Shown: positions 1 through 9,420, counted from the stretch's first letter. The stretch: 64,000 bases of DNA from Mastigocoleus testarum BC008 (GCF_001456025.1 NZ_LMTZ01000162.1:62001-126000); one strand, 5' to 3'. The notes: generated from the sequence alone by a model not told the origin. Made by a program: numbers and translations.

Positions 1-681
1 CTCCAATATAATGTTCGGAGTAAAAGGTTAAGCTTTGGCTTGTAATTGAAGCTCTACGACCTAAGATAGGTTAAGGTCGCAGATTCTAAGAGATAAGTGC
101 GATTCGTTGCTTAGAAATAAGTACATAGTATTTAAGGATTAAGCGCAAAAGTTGTTAAACAACAACATTTGATAACTGAATATCCATGTAGGTGAAACCC
201 CTGCCCCGTAGGTATGACGGAGACAGCAATTCCCTTAAGGTAGCGACTAGCCATCAATCCTTAAAGCAGGGAGTAAAGGTGCTCAGTACTAACAGCCCAA
301 GTAGGTACACATCGAGCAGGTGTCTATGAGTAACGAAAGTGAAGATGCGGTTGAGCCATCGTTATAGAAAACCAGTGAAATAAGGCTGACACACTGGAGC
401 CAAAAGGCAAAGGATACAAGGGATTGGCAATCTTCTCTTTGACCAATAAATACCCCCAATAAACCCGGTGGAGAGCATCACTCTAAGGACACGACAAATG
501 GATACTCGGAACGAATTAACCCTTCTATAGCCCTTGAAAAGGTCGAATATTTCAAGTAGGTGCTAACCGGATGCTATTTAAGGGAGAGATTGAGTAAGAA
601 GCTAATGTCTGAATGTAATGTACAGAATACGCCCACGTACTCACTGAGCTTAGGAAGATAAAGGAGATAGTAGCAGTACAT

Positions 682-2418
682 ATGGTTTATACGAGTATAA
701 AGACTACGGAAACATGGGCATCTATCAACTGGCGAAAGCTGGAAAGACAGGTGTATAAGCTGCAAAAGCGCATTTATCGAGCCGCTCAACGAGGCGAAGC
801 GAAGACAGTACGCCGACTACAACGATTATTGTTAAGTTCCAAAGCAGCAAAGCGTCTCGCGGTGCGCAGGATATCACAAGATAACCAAGGGAAGAAAACA
901 GCTGGAGTAGATGGTGTGAAAAACCTCAATCCTTCTGCCAGATTACAAATGGCAAACAACCTGAAGCTAACTTCAAAAGCACAACCCACCAGAAGAGTTT
1001 GGATACACAAACCAGGGAAAAGCGAGAAGAGACCCTTGGGGATTCCCACAATCCACGAGAGAGCAAAGCAAGCCCTAGCAAAGTTAGCTCTAGAACCTGA
1101 ATGGGAAGCCAAATTTGAGCAAAACTCATATGGGTTCCGCCCTGGAAGATCATGTCATGACGCCATCGAAGCAATATTTATAGCTATAAACCATAAGTCG
1201 AAATATGTGCTGGATGCGGACATTGCAAAATGTTTTGATAAGATCAAGCATGAAAAACTACTCAACAAGTTAAATACTTCATCACAAATACGTGGTCAAA
1301 TAAAAGCTTGGTTAAAGTCAGGAGTCATGAACGGGGGTCGATTATTCCCTACAGATGAAGGAACTCCACAAGGAGGATGTATTAGCCCACTGCTGGCTAA
1401 CATAGCCTTACACGGTCTAGAATCGGTCATCAAAGCTAAATTTCCTCGAATGTCTCACACAGGGAAAAATACCTGGTTTCACAGAAAGGGAACAGAATTC
1501 AAATCACCAGACGTGATTAGATACGCAGATGATTTCGTAATACTACACTCCGACGAAAGGGTGATCCACAAGTGCAGGGAAATAGTTGAAGACTGGCTAA
1601 AAGAAATGGGGTTGGAACTTAAACCCAGCAAAACTCGATACAGCCATACATTAAAAGGCATTGGGGAGGAAAAACCAGGGTTTAAATTCCTAGGATTCCA
1701 GATAACACAGTACCAAGTAGGCAAGTATCAGTCAAAACAGGAATTTAAAACGATAATCAAGCCAAGCGAAGAAAGTATCAAAAAGCATTATGAGGTTATG
1801 TCCAATATAATAGAGACGCACAAATCAGCATCTCAGACAAGCCTTATTGCTCGTCTTAACCCTGTCATAAAGGGATGGACAGCATATTACTCAACCGTAA
1901 TTAGTGCTGAAATATTTTCAGTTTTAGATAGTTTAATCTATCTAAAACTGAAAGCTTGGGGTCAAAGGAGGCACCACAGCAAATCCCGGACTTGGGTATC
2001 TAACAGATACTGGCACAGGCACGGGAACGCAAACTGGGTCTTTTCAACAAATAAAACCGAAGAAGCGATGAAGCTTCTGAAGCACAGTGATACATCAATC
2101 ATTAGGCACGTTAAAGTGAAGCAAGATAGGTCACCTTTTGATGGCAACCTGGTCTACTGGGCTACCCGAAAAGGAAAGAGCGCATCGCTGCCAACTCGAA
2201 CTGCCAAATTACTGAAAAGACAAAAAGGAAAATGCGTACATTGTGGACTACTCTTCAGAGAAGATGATGTCATGGAAGTAGACCATGTAACACCCAAATC
2301 CAAAGGAGGAAGGGACGAATACAAAAATCTACAACTATTACATCGTCATTGCCACGATGAGAAAACTGCAAAGGATGATTCACATCCAACGCAAAAGGTA
2401 TGCATAACAAGCACCTAA
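682..2418 (+). CDS. ltrA: Group II intron reverse transcriptase/maturase with HNH endonuclease domain
   Basis: This is the intron-encoded protein (578 aa). It folds and splices its host intron RNA and reverse-transcribes it into DNA during retrohoming. Reverse transcriptase blocks run from about residue 60 to 340, with the template-grip segment KRPLGIPTIHERAKQ, the block EGTPQGGCISPLLANI (about 226-241) and the catalytic YADD box at 281-284. A maturase (X) domain follows, with the typical WTAYYS segment. The last 65 residues form an HNH nuclease with paired CVHC and HRHCH motifs around EVDHVTPKSKGG. No frameshift or internal stop is visible, so the protein should be active. The ATG start at 682 gives the normal family length. 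Confidence 0.95.
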   Translation: MVYTSIKTTETWASINWRKLERQVYKLQKRIYRAAQRGEAKTVRRLQRLLLSSKAAKRLAVRRISQDNQGKKTAGVDGVKNLNPSARLQMANNLKLTSKAQPTRRVWIHKPGKSEKRPLGIPTIHERAKQALAKLALEPEWEAKFEQNSYGFRPGRSCHDAIEAIFIAINHKSKYVLDADIAKCFDKIKHEKLLNKLNTSSQIRGQIKAWLKSGVMNGGRLFPTDEGTPQGGCISPLLANIALHGLESVIKAKFPRMSHTGKNTWFHRKGTEFKSPDVIRYADDFVILHSDERVIHKCREIVEDWLKEMGLELKPSKTRYSHTLKGIGEEKPGFKFLGFQITQYQVGKYQSKQEFKTIIKPSEESIKKHYEVMSNIIETHKSASQTSLIARLNPVIKGWTAYYSTVISAEIFSVLDSLIYLKLKAWGQRRHHSKSRTWVSNRYWHRHGNANWVFSTNKTEEAMKLLKHSDTSIIRHVKVKQDRSPFDGNLVYWATRKGKSASLPTRTAKLLKRQKGKCVHCGLLFREDDVMEVDHVTPKSKGGRDEYKNLQLLHRHCHDEKTAKDDSHPTQKVCITST

Positions 2419-2426
2419 GCACAGAG

Positions 2427-2461
2427 GAGCGGTGTGAGGGGAAACTTTCACGCACCGTTCT
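2427..2461 (+). other. Group II intron domain V catalytic hairpin
   Basis: The arms GAGCGGTGTG and CGCACCGTTC flank a GGGAAACTTT-type core. This is the 34-36 nt domain V helix that forms the catalytic centre of group II introns. It lies just after the maturase stop codon and before domain VI, as expected. Confidence 0.8.
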
Positions 2462-2740
2462 GAAGACCAACGGGGTTGGTGACAATCTCGTTGAGTTTAA
2501 TCCTTAGAAAGTGATGCTTCAATAGCTCACTTAGGAGACAGTAGTCGTTATTACTAAGTTCTAAGTCTTCAAGCGTTATACACGTATAAATACTTCACTA
2601 GTTTGAATCTCTGGAGTTTCTGGAATCTCAGAAAGCCGGATAATGCCGGGATACGCGCTTGTTGATGAGCTAAGTTACTTAAAATCTTATTCTTAACGGC
2701 TAATAACCTTTATTTTTGACTTTATTCCACGATTAATGAC

Positions 2741-3469
2741 ATGACAGACCCGATGATTTTATCAGGCTCACTCAATGACATCGAAGCTCTTCGCAGCCAG
2801 TTAATCGCTGGGTCTGAAAAAGTCCAACAGCAAACGATCTCAGAATTAGCTGAGTTACAAAGCGCAGGGCTCGATATATTAATGGAATTTTTGCTGCAAC
2901 GTCGCGAAAATCCAGCAACTTGGATTGATGGCAAAGCCTACACTGCTCTTTATAATTGCAATTTGCCTGCGGTTCAAGAATTTTTGCAAACAAATTTTCC
3001 CCAGGGAGTGATTCCCCTGACTTCGGAGCGGGAAATTGATTATGCTCCTTTGCAAAAGTTATTAGCAAGCCAAGATTTTCAAGCGGCTGACCAAATGACT
3101 TTACAAAAAATGTGTGAACTAGCCGGGGAAGACGCTATTAAGCGTAAGTGGATATATTTCACAGAGGTTGAAAGTTTTCCGATTGCGGACTTACAAACAA
3201 TTAATAAGTTGTGGTTAGTCCATTCGGAAGGAAAATTTGGTTTTTCGGTGCAACGGGAACTTTGGCTGCGTTTGGGGAAAAACTGGGAAAGTTTATGGGC
3301 GAAGATTGCTTGGAAAAATGGTAATAACTGGACGCGTTACCCTGGGGAATTTATTTGGAGTTTAGATGCTCCTAAGGCTCACTTACCTTTATCTAATCAG
3401 TTACGAGGGGTAAGAGTGATTGCTTCATTATTTGCTCATCCTGCTTGGTCGGCAGATTCTAAGAAATAA
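2741..3469 (+). CDS. gun4: Gun4, porphyrin-binding activator of Mg-chelatase
   Basis: Gun4 binds protoporphyrin IX and Mg-protoporphyrin and stimulates the ChlH subunit of magnesium chelatase, the first committed step of chlorophyll synthesis. The protein has 242 aa, close to cyanobacterial Gun4 length. An N-terminal helical (HEAT-like) region of about 85 residues precedes the GUN4 core (about 87-225). The core carries the hallmark stretch with KFGFSVQRELW, then GKNWESLWAKIAWK, and the SLDAPKAHLPLSNQLRG end where most family members have GHLP. It lies 240 bases downstream of the group II intron and 30 bases before the ABC ATPase gene, so the two may be co-transcribed. The window holds a second GUN4 domain in the fusion at 46898-49801. 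Confidence 0.93.
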   Translation: MTDPMILSGSLNDIEALRSQLIAGSEKVQQQTISELAELQSAGLDILMEFLLQRRENPATWIDGKAYTALYNCNLPAVQEFLQTNFPQGVIPLTSEREIDYAPLQKLLASQDFQAADQMTLQKMCELAGEDAIKRKWIYFTEVESFPIADLQTINKLWLVHSEGKFGFSVQRELWLRLGKNWESLWAKIAWKNGNNWTRYPGEFIWSLDAPKAHLPLSNQLRGVRVIASLFAHPAWSADSKK

Positions 3470-3499
3470 TTCTCTCACTTAAATAAGACTATAATTACC

Positions 3500-4633
3500 A
3501 TGGCAAACGTTCGTCTGGAAGCTATCAAGCGCCGATTTAGCAATGTCACTGCTATAGAAGATATTACTTTTGAAGTTCCCGATGGCGAATTTTGGGTTTT
3601 GGTTGGTCCATCGGGTTGTGGTAAATCTACGATTCTAAGAACGATCGCTGGCTTGGAAACAGCTAGCTCTGGAGACCTCTACATCGGCGACAAGTTGATG
3701 AATCAGGTACCTGCAAGACAAAGGGATGTGGCGATGGTTTTCCAAAATTATGCGCTGTATCCCCATATGACTGTGGCGCAAAATATTGCTTTTGGTTTGC
3801 AGATGCGCAAAGTTGACCGGAAAGTAATTCGCGATCGCGTAAATTCAGTTGCAAAATCCCTGGCTTTGGAACATCTTCTGGAACGCAAACCAAAGCAACT
3901 TTCCGGGGGACAACAGCAAAGGGTAGCTTTAGGAAGAGCGATCGCCAGACAAGCAAAAGTTTTTTTATTGGATGAACCCCTATCTAACTTAGATGCTCAA
4001 CTGCGAGATGATACAAGAGCAGAATTAAAACAAATACATCAAAACCTGCAAAATACTACGATCTATGTAACTCACGATCAAGTTGAAGCAATGACCTTAG
4101 CCGATAAAATTGTCGTATTAGATCGAGGTCAAATTCAACAAATTGGTACTCCCGAAGTAATTTATAATCAACCTCACAATCGGATGGTCGCTACTTTTAT
4201 CGGTAGCCCACCAATGAACATCTTACCGGCTAAGTACAAGGGTGAAAGCTTTGAGGTTTGCGGTCAGCTTTTAGGAATAGATTTATCAATCCAAGAAAAA
4301 CTTCAGTTACTCTCGGACAAAAATTATGACTTGGGAATTCGTCCCGAGTATATCAAAATCAGTTCGGAGAATATCAACCCAGAAATTAGTGCTGAAAATA
4401 CTGCTAATACTGCAGCACTAAAAGTGAAAGTAAAAGTGGTGGAACCTTTAGGAAGAGAAACTTTAATTCGGGCAAATTTACCCAATGAAAGAGTACCATT
4501 AGATTTTCCAGCACCTGCGGCTGTCCGTCCTAATCCCGGCGAGATTTTGACTGTTAAATTGGACTTAAATAATTTATTCGTTTTTGAAGTGGATACAGGC
4601 AATAAATTATACCCTTATTTGCTTGAGCGATAG
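3500..4633 (+). CDS. ugpC: ABC transporter ATP-binding protein, MalK/UgpC (CUT1) type
   Basis: This is the cytoplasmic ATPase of a carbohydrate/glycerol-phosphate type importer, 377 aa. It shows Walker A GPSGCGKST at 36-44, the Q-loop FQNYALYPHMTV, the signature LSGGQQQRVALGRAIAR, Walker B VFLLDEPLSNLD and the switch histidine in YVTHDQVEAM. The C-terminal 120 residues form the TOBE/OB regulatory domain of the MalK group (IGSPPMN onwards, with LGIRPEYI). No permease or binding-protein gene is adjacent. That is common in cyanobacteria, where one MalK-type ATPase may serve several importers, so the substrate cannot be assigned. It starts 30 bases after gun4. Confidence 0.88.
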   Translation: MANVRLEAIKRRFSNVTAIEDITFEVPDGEFWVLVGPSGCGKSTILRTIAGLETASSGDLYIGDKLMNQVPARQRDVAMVFQNYALYPHMTVAQNIAFGLQMRKVDRKVIRDRVNSVAKSLALEHLLERKPKQLSGGQQQRVALGRAIARQAKVFLLDEPLSNLDAQLRDDTRAELKQIHQNLQNTTIYVTHDQVEAMTLADKIVVLDRGQIQQIGTPEVIYNQPHNRMVATFIGSPPMNILPAKYKGESFEVCGQLLGIDLSIQEKLQLLSDKNYDLGIRPEYIKISSENINPEISAENTANTAALKVKVKVVEPLGRETLIRANLPNERVPLDFPAPAAVRPNPGEILTVKLDLNNLFVFEVDTGNKLYPYLLER

Positions 4634-4739
4634 CCTCTGGCTCTTTACTCAAAGAATTTTGAGTGGTTAAGTGTTTCCGGATTGGGATAAATTATTTTTG
4701 TGTGCCAAATTGTAAAGTTCTAAGGCTCGGGAGACTGAC

Positions 4740-5069
4740 ATGAGTAAGGGTGCGATCGTCATAAATGATTCAGAATTTGAAACTGAGGTTCTTCAAGCTG
4801 AAGAGCCAGTATTAGTTTATTTTTGGGCTACATGGTGTGGACCTTGTCAACTTATGTCCGCACTAGTCAACGCCACTGCGAAAGAATATAGTGATCGCCT
4901 TAAAGTAGTCAAAATGGAAGTTGATCCCAATCCGGCTACTGTAAAGCAATATAAGGTTGAAGGGGTTCCTGCCTTCAGATTAATTCATAAAGATAAGCTT
5001 TTGGGAGCTACTGAAGGTGCTATTGGTAAGGAAAAATTACTCAACTTTATTAATACTAATCTGGAATAA
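4740..5069 (+). CDS. trx: Thioredoxin
   Basis: This is a small cytosolic disulfide reductase of 109 aa, the standard single-domain length. The active site WCGPC lies at residues 32-36 (FWATWCGPCQLM) and the cis-proline loop is GVPAFRL. The conserved buried Asp region is VVKMEVDPNP. The native family carries GVPT before the next strand; here the residue is Ala. It would be reduced by NADPH- or ferredoxin-dependent reductases; the variable subunit of the latter is encoded at 14590-14859. It precedes an aminotransferase gene with a 105-base spacer containing a short heptamer repeat. Confidence 0.9.
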   Translation: MSKGAIVINDSEFETEVLQAEEPVLVYFWATWCGPCQLMSALVNATAKEYSDRLKVVKMEVDPNPATVKQYKVEGVPAFRLIHKDKLLGATEGAIGKEKLLNFINTNLE

Positions 5070-5080
5070 AATTGATTTTT

Positions 5081-5118
5081 GGTAATAAATAATAGGTAAT
5101 GGGTAATTGGTAATTGGA
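5081..5118 (+). repeat. Short tandem repeat (GGTAAT/GGTAATT units)
   Basis: Imperfect 7-base units of GGTAATT/GGGTAATT occur between trx and the aminotransferase gene. The same sequence family recurs at 6770-6846 and 17725-17784. Such short tandemly repeated heptamers are typical of heterocystous cyanobacteria. Confidence 0.7.
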
Positions 5119-5174
5119 AAAATTAAGTTAAGCTAGTTTAGCCTGTGTCTATAGCACATAGGACAAAAAGTAAC

Positions 5175-6392
5175 ATGCAATTTGCTACACGTTTAAAACC
5201 TTTGGAGTCGAATGTATTTGCTGATATGGATTCAGCGAAAGCGAAGGCTTTGGCGAATGGGAAGCAAGTAATAGATTTATCTTTGGGTTCTTCGGATTTA
5301 CCTGCTGCACCCCATGTCGTCGATGCGATCGCTCAGTCTTTGAAGGATAGCTCTACCCACGGTTACTTGTTGTTTCACGGTACTGCAGCATTTCGAAGAG
5401 CTGCGGCTCAGTGGTACGAGAAAAAATTTGGTATTTTCGTAGATCCAGAAACTGAAGTTTTACCTCTAATTGGTTCTCAGGAAGGTACCGCCCACTTACC
5501 TTTAGCAGTACTTAATCCTGGTGATTATGCTTTACTGCAAGATCCAGGTTATCCATCCCATGCAGGGGGAGTTTACCTTGCTGCGGGTCAAATTCATCCA
5601 ATGCCGTTAAAAGCAGAAATGGATTTTTTACCGGTTTTTGCTGACATTCCATCGTCTGTTTTAGCACAGGCACGGATGATGGTATTAAGTTATCCCCATA
5701 ATCCGACAACAGGGGTGGCAACACTAGCTTTTTTCCAGGAAGCAGTAAAATTTTGTCAGCACCATGGTATCGTTCTCGTCCATGATTTCCCATATGCAGA
5801 TTTGGTGTTTGAGGATGATGACAAAGGAAAAATCGTTGGCGAGCCGGGAATAGATATCATTCCTGCTTCATCCTTTGCTCCTTCTATTTTTCAAGCAGAT
5901 ACAGATAAAAGCACTTCCATTGAGTTTTTTACCCTGTCTAAATCCTACAACATGGGTGGATTCCGTATTGGTTATGCGATCGGTAATGCAAAATTGATTA
6001 AAGCATTACGTCAGGTCAAAGCTGTGGTGGATTTTAATCAATATCGAGGAATTCTCAATGGCGCAAGTGCAGCACTCACTGGTCCCCAAGATTGTGTAAA
6101 AGCTGCTGTTGGGACTTTTTGCGATCGTCGCAATGCTCTTGTCGCTGCTCTGAATGGTATTGGTTGGGATGTTCCTACCCCTAAAGCGACTATGTATGTT
6201 TGGGCACAACTACCAGAAGCTTGGAAACAAAATTCGATTGATTTTTGTATTGAATTGGTCGAAAAAACTGGAGTAGCAGTTTCCCCTGGTGCTGGATTTG
6301 GAAAGTCTGGAGAAGGCTATGTTCGTTTTGCTTTAGTTCGCGAACCAGCTGTTTTAAGAACTGCAGTTGAAAGAATTGCCAAACTTTTCTAA
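5175..6392 (+). CDS. PLP-dependent class I/II aminotransferase (LL-diaminopimelate aminotransferase-like)
   Basis: This is a fold-type I PLP enzyme of 405 aa from the ATG chosen here. An in-frame GTG at 5145 would add ten residues, but the family pattern starts near MQFATRLKPLESNVFADM. The PLP lysine lies in TLSKSYNMGGFRIGY, preceded by the conserved DFPYADLVF and SYPHNPTTGV segments; the C-terminal substrate arginine is in GYVRFALV. It resembles the branch annotated as LL-diaminopimelate or alanine/aspartate aminotransferases in cyanobacteria, so a role in amino-acid transamination is safe. Lysine-pathway specificity (DapL) is not proven, because cyanobacteria often encode a second, more typical DapL. 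Confidence 0.8.
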   Translation: MQFATRLKPLESNVFADMDSAKAKALANGKQVIDLSLGSSDLPAAPHVVDAIAQSLKDSSTHGYLLFHGTAAFRRAAAQWYEKKFGIFVDPETEVLPLIGSQEGTAHLPLAVLNPGDYALLQDPGYPSHAGGVYLAAGQIHPMPLKAEMDFLPVFADIPSSVLAQARMMVLSYPHNPTTGVATLAFFQEAVKFCQHHGIVLVHDFPYADLVFEDDDKGKIVGEPGIDIIPASSFAPSIFQADTDKSTSIEFFTLSKSYNMGGFRIGYAIGNAKLIKALRQVKAVVDFNQYRGILNGASAALTGPQDCVKAAVGTFCDRRNALVAALNGIGWDVPTPKATMYVWAQLPEAWKQNSIDFCIELVEKTGVAVSPGAGFGKSGEGYVRFALVREPAVLRTAVERIAKLF

Positions 6393-7008
6393 GTTAACTC
6401 TGGATTGGTTACTGGAGAATTTCAAACATTTTATTTCTTGGGATATGTAGAGCTTAGGTATTTAATTATCCAGTAATTTTATGTGTTGAAATTCTATTTT
6501 TTTAAAGTTTATGGATGATTTCATGGATCATTACTTCATGAATAACTCTTTCATGTTCTTTTTACTGAATTTAAATTTATTTGGTTCAATCTTCTAGGTA
6601 AAAAATTATCCGTAAAACAGTTATTTAATACCTTTGAGGTTAACTACAGTTGATTATTCTGTGGTCAAAGCATACACGATTATCTGCATAGCCTAAATCC
6701 TAAATGTGGCTATCTAAATGTGGGCACACAAAATATGGGTGAATAAAAATCTCATTACTTGTTGTATAACTAATTATCAATTATCGATTACCAATTACCC
6801 ATTACCAATTACCCATTACCAATTACCCATTACTAATTATGGGTAAAGTTAGAAATACCAAAAAACTTCAGTTAAAAGTATTTGTTACAAATTTTATTTG
6901 AAATCACACATCTCACATGAAAAAATCTTATTTAAGAAACTTGACAAAATGAAAAATTTTTGATGATAATTTTTGTTTGTGAAAACATTATAAATTTAAG
7001 AAAAAAGC
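6393..7008. other. Gene-free spacer upstream of purA
   Basis: This is 616 A+T-rich bases with no plausible reading frame. A heptamer array (6770-6846) is the only clear structure. The purA promoter presumably lies in the last 150 bases, but I could not identify convincing -35/-10 elements. Confidence 0.6.
6770..6846 (+). repeat. Short tandem repeat, (A)CCAATTACCCATT units
   Basis: Alternating CCAATTA and CCCATTA heptamers are repeated about nine times, followed by the inverted end ATTATGGGTAA. It is the reverse-complement orientation of the arrays at 5081-5118 and 17725-17784. Confidence 0.8.
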
Positions 7009-8352
7009 TTGGCTAACGTTATTGTCATAGGTGCCCAATGGGGCGATGAAGGTAAAGGAAAAATAACAGACTTACTCGGTCGCTCTGCAGATGTTGTTGT
7101 CCGTTATCAGGGTGGTGTTAACGCGGGTCATACGATTGTAGTTAAGGACGAAACCTTTAAACTACATTTAATACCTTCGGGAATTTTATATCCAGAGACT
7201 CAATGTATTATTGGTTCTGGAACAGTGATCGATCCGAAGCTGTTGATTGAAGAACTCGACCGACTCGAACAGTTGAATATTTCCACGGACAACCTCTCCA
7301 TTGCAGAAACTTCTCATGTTACGATGCCTTATCACCGGTTATTGGATAAAGCATCAGAAGAACGTCGGGGTAACTACAAAATTGGTACTACCGGTAGAGG
7401 AATTGGTCCGACTTATGCTGATAAATCCGAGCGGACAGGTATCAGAATTTTAGACTTAATGGATCCTGATGGTTTGCAGGAGCAGTTGACGTGGACGATT
7501 AACTACAAAAACGTCATCCTGGAAAAGCTTTACGATATTCCACCACTAGATCCCAAAGAAGTTATTGAAGAATACTTAGGTTATGCCGAACGTTTGCGAC
7601 CTTATGTAGTCGATACTTCTTTGAAAATCTATGAAGCAATTCAAGAGCGGCGGAATATTTTATTTGAAGGAGCGCAGGGTACACTTTTAGACCTAGATCA
7701 CGGGACATATCCCTTTGTAACCTCCTCCAACCCAGTAGCGGGTGGAGCATGTGTTGGAACAGGTTTGGGACCAACAATGATAGATCGGGTAATTGGCGTT
7801 GCAAAAGCTTATACCACCCGTGTAGGTGAAGGTCCATTTCCTACCGAAATCCAAGGAAAAGTAGGTGAATTACTGTGCCACGCAGGAGCTGAATTTGGTA
7901 CTACCACTGGACGTCAGCGTCGTTGTGGTTGGTTTGATGCGGTGATTGGTCGCTACGCAGTTCGAATAAATGGTTTAGATTGTTTAGCAATCACCAAGCT
8001 TGATGTTCTCGACCAATTTGAAGAAATCAAAGTTTGTGTTGCTTACGAAATTGACGGCGAACGTTGTGAGCATTTCCCCAATAATTCGCGCCGGTTTGCT
8101 AGTTGTCGTCCCATATATCAAACATTTAAAGGGTGGGAACAATCAACTAGTGATTGTCGTTCTTGGGAAGATTTACCTCAAGAAGCAAAAGATTATCTCA
8201 AGTTTCTGGCAGAATTGATGGAAGTTCCGATCGCAATTGTTTCCTTGGGAGCAAATCGCGACCAAACTATTATTTTGGAAGATCCCATTCATGGACCGAA
8301 GCGGGCTTTATTACATCCTGATGGTACGCCAGCTTCTTTGCTCAGTGTCTAA
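7009..8352 (+). CDS. purA: Adenylosuccinate synthetase
   Basis: The enzyme condenses IMP and aspartate using GTP to give adenylosuccinate, the first AMP-specific step of purine synthesis. Length is 447 aa. The N-terminus is diagnostic: ANVIVIGAQWGDEGKGK, with the P-loop GDEGKGK at 12-18, followed by GGVNAGHTIV. Further signatures are GTTGRGIGPTYADK, the catalytic region around QGTLLDLDHGTYPFVTSS, TTTGRQRRCGWFD and C-terminal ANRDQTI. The start codon is TTG (7009-7011). No ATG or GTG in frame fits the conserved N-terminus, so the TTG start is well supported. rplY follows after 410 bases. Confidence 0.97.
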   Translation: MANVIVIGAQWGDEGKGKITDLLGRSADVVVRYQGGVNAGHTIVVKDETFKLHLIPSGILYPETQCIIGSGTVIDPKLLIEELDRLEQLNISTDNLSIAETSHVTMPYHRLLDKASEERRGNYKIGTTGRGIGPTYADKSERTGIRILDLMDPDGLQEQLTWTINYKNVILEKLYDIPPLDPKEVIEEYLGYAERLRPYVVDTSLKIYEAIQERRNILFEGAQGTLLDLDHGTYPFVTSSNPVAGGACVGTGLGPTMIDRVIGVAKAYTTRVGEGPFPTEIQGKVGELLCHAGAEFGTTTGRQRRCGWFDAVIGRYAVRINGLDCLAITKLDVLDQFEEIKVCVAYEIDGERCEHFPNNSRRFASCRPIYQTFKGWEQSTSDCRSWEDLPQEAKDYLKFLAELMEVPIAIVSLGANRDQTIILEDPIHGPKRALLHPDGTPASLLSV

Positions 8353-8762
8353 ATAAGTACCAATCCATTTAAAATTCATACTGTGTCTAAAGTGCACAAA
8401 AAGGTAAAGGGATTGAAACTCTTTGCCTTTTATTTTGATATTTCTAATCCTCAACTGACATATAGCACCACGTAATAAAGTTAGGAAATTGGTAAATCCT
8501 AAGAGGTATGAGTTGTAAGCTTTTGTCTCCATAGGAGCAATCCATTTTCCTGTGCTTATACCCTACAGCGTTAACGTCCCTAAATACGCTGTCTGTTTTT
8601 ACGTTATGTCCTACGGACACCTGCGCTAATGACTTGCACGTAACGCTATAATTCACGAGACAAGAAATATTTTAGATGTAAAATATTAGGTTTTGCCTGT
8701 CATTTCAAGGGACCCTGTTGCGGTATCCTGTAACAACTGAAGAATAAGAGCGAACATTAGTC
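8353..8762. other. Gene-free spacer between purA and rplY, with one dispersed repeat
   Basis: No credible reading frame is present. A copy of a dispersed hairpin repeat lies at 8604-8635, inside a larger imperfect helix (TTACGT near 8600 and ACGTAA near 8640). The rplY promoter is expected in the last 100 bases. Confidence 0.55.
8604..8635 (+). repeat. Dispersed repeat TTATGTCCTACGGACAC type
   Basis: The core GTCCTACGGAC is an inverted repeat, followed by a CTGCGCTAATGACTT segment. Related copies occur at 40591-40620, 63642-63676 and, on the opposite strand and diverged, 46291-46320. Confidence 0.65.
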
Positions 8763-9368
8763 ATGACACTCACTATTGAATGCAAACAACGTCCAGAAGG
8801 TAGTAAAACAAAAGCTTTACGCCGTTCTGGAGAAATTCCAGCGAATTTATACGGTCACAAAGGTACAGAGTCTGTTGCTTTAACAATGGATGCTAAAGCT
8901 GTAGAAAACTTGCTCCGCAAAGCTTCCATCAATAATACTTTGATTGATTTGAAAGTTACCGATCTTCCTTGGGAAGGTCAAACTTTATTACGGGAAGTTC
9001 AAACTCATCCAGTTAAAGGTACACCTTACCACCTGAGCTTTTTTGCGGTTGCAGGTCACGGTGAAATGACTGTGGAAGTACCACTGCGATTTGTTGGTGA
9101 TGCCATAGGTGTTAAACAAGAAGGTGGAGTTTTAGACACCGCTTTAACTGAGTTACAAGTAAACTGTCAGCCCGATAATATCCCTCAAGCAATTGAAATC
9201 AACATTTCTGATTTGCACGTAGGTCAAAGCTTGCACTTACATGAAGTAGTTTTACCTGAAGGTGTAAAAATTCCTGGAGAAAGAGAACAACTCGTGGTTC
9301 AAGTATTGCAAACCCGTGCATCTACTGAAGCCGCGCAATCAAATGCTGGAACTGAAGAAGCTAGCTAG
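8763..9368 (+). CDS. rplY: 50S ribosomal protein L25 (CTC form)
   Basis: L25 binds 5S rRNA in the central protuberance of the large subunit. This is the long, two-domain bacterial form (201 aa). The N-terminal L25 beta-barrel (about 1-90) has the typical RPEGSKTKALRRSGEIPANLYG start and REVQTHPVKGTPYHLSFF. The C-terminal TL5-like domain (about 95-185) has VEVPLRFVGDAIGVKQEGGVL. An Ala/Glu/Ser-rich tail closes the protein. A clear intrinsic terminator at 9389-9420 follows the stop. Confidence 0.95.
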   Translation: MTLTIECKQRPEGSKTKALRRSGEIPANLYGHKGTESVALTMDAKAVENLLRKASINNTLIDLKVTDLPWEGQTLLREVQTHPVKGTPYHLSFFAVAGHGEMTVEVPLRFVGDAIGVKQEGGVLDTALTELQVNCQPDNIPQAIEINISDLHVGQSLHLHEVVLPEGVKIPGEREQLVVQVLQTRASTEAAQSNAGTEEAS

Positions 9369-9388
9369 ACGATATAAAAATCAAATTG

Positions 9389-9420
9389 ACCAGGGGCTAT
9401 CTCCTGGTTTTTCATTTTTT
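9389..9420 (+). terminator. Intrinsic terminator after rplY
   Basis: The stem ACCAGG/CCTGGT with an 8-base loop is followed by a T-rich tract (TTTTTCATTTTTTT). It lies 20 bases after the rplY stop and separates it from the next gene. Confidence 0.8.

Larger units (their letters stand above)
97..2501 (+). mobile_element. Group II intron (cyanobacterial, ORF-bearing)
   Basis: The 5' boundary is placed at GTGCG (97-101), matching the conserved GUGYG start of group II introns. A structured, ORF-free leader of about 580 bases (domains I-III) follows, then the maturase gene in domain IV. The domain V hairpin lies at 2427-2461 and a domain VI-like helix ends near TTTAAT at 2496-2501. The 3' boundary is inferred from the usual domain VI end and could be off by a few bases. 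Flanking DNA (1-96 and 2502-2740) shows no reading frame, so the intron seems to sit in non-coding DNA or an unrecognised RNA gene, about 240 bases upstream of gun4. The maturase frame is intact, so the element may still be mobile. Confidence 0.85.

Noticed and set aside
682..2418. Retron or diversity-generating reverse transcriptase
   Set aside because: The X/maturase domain, HNH domain and downstream domain V identify a group II intron; no msr/msd, no template/variable repeat.
2502..2740. tRNA or other stable RNA after the intron
   Set aside because: A TTTGAATCTC segment resembles a T-loop, but no cloverleaf or 3' CCA-like acceptor pairing could be built.
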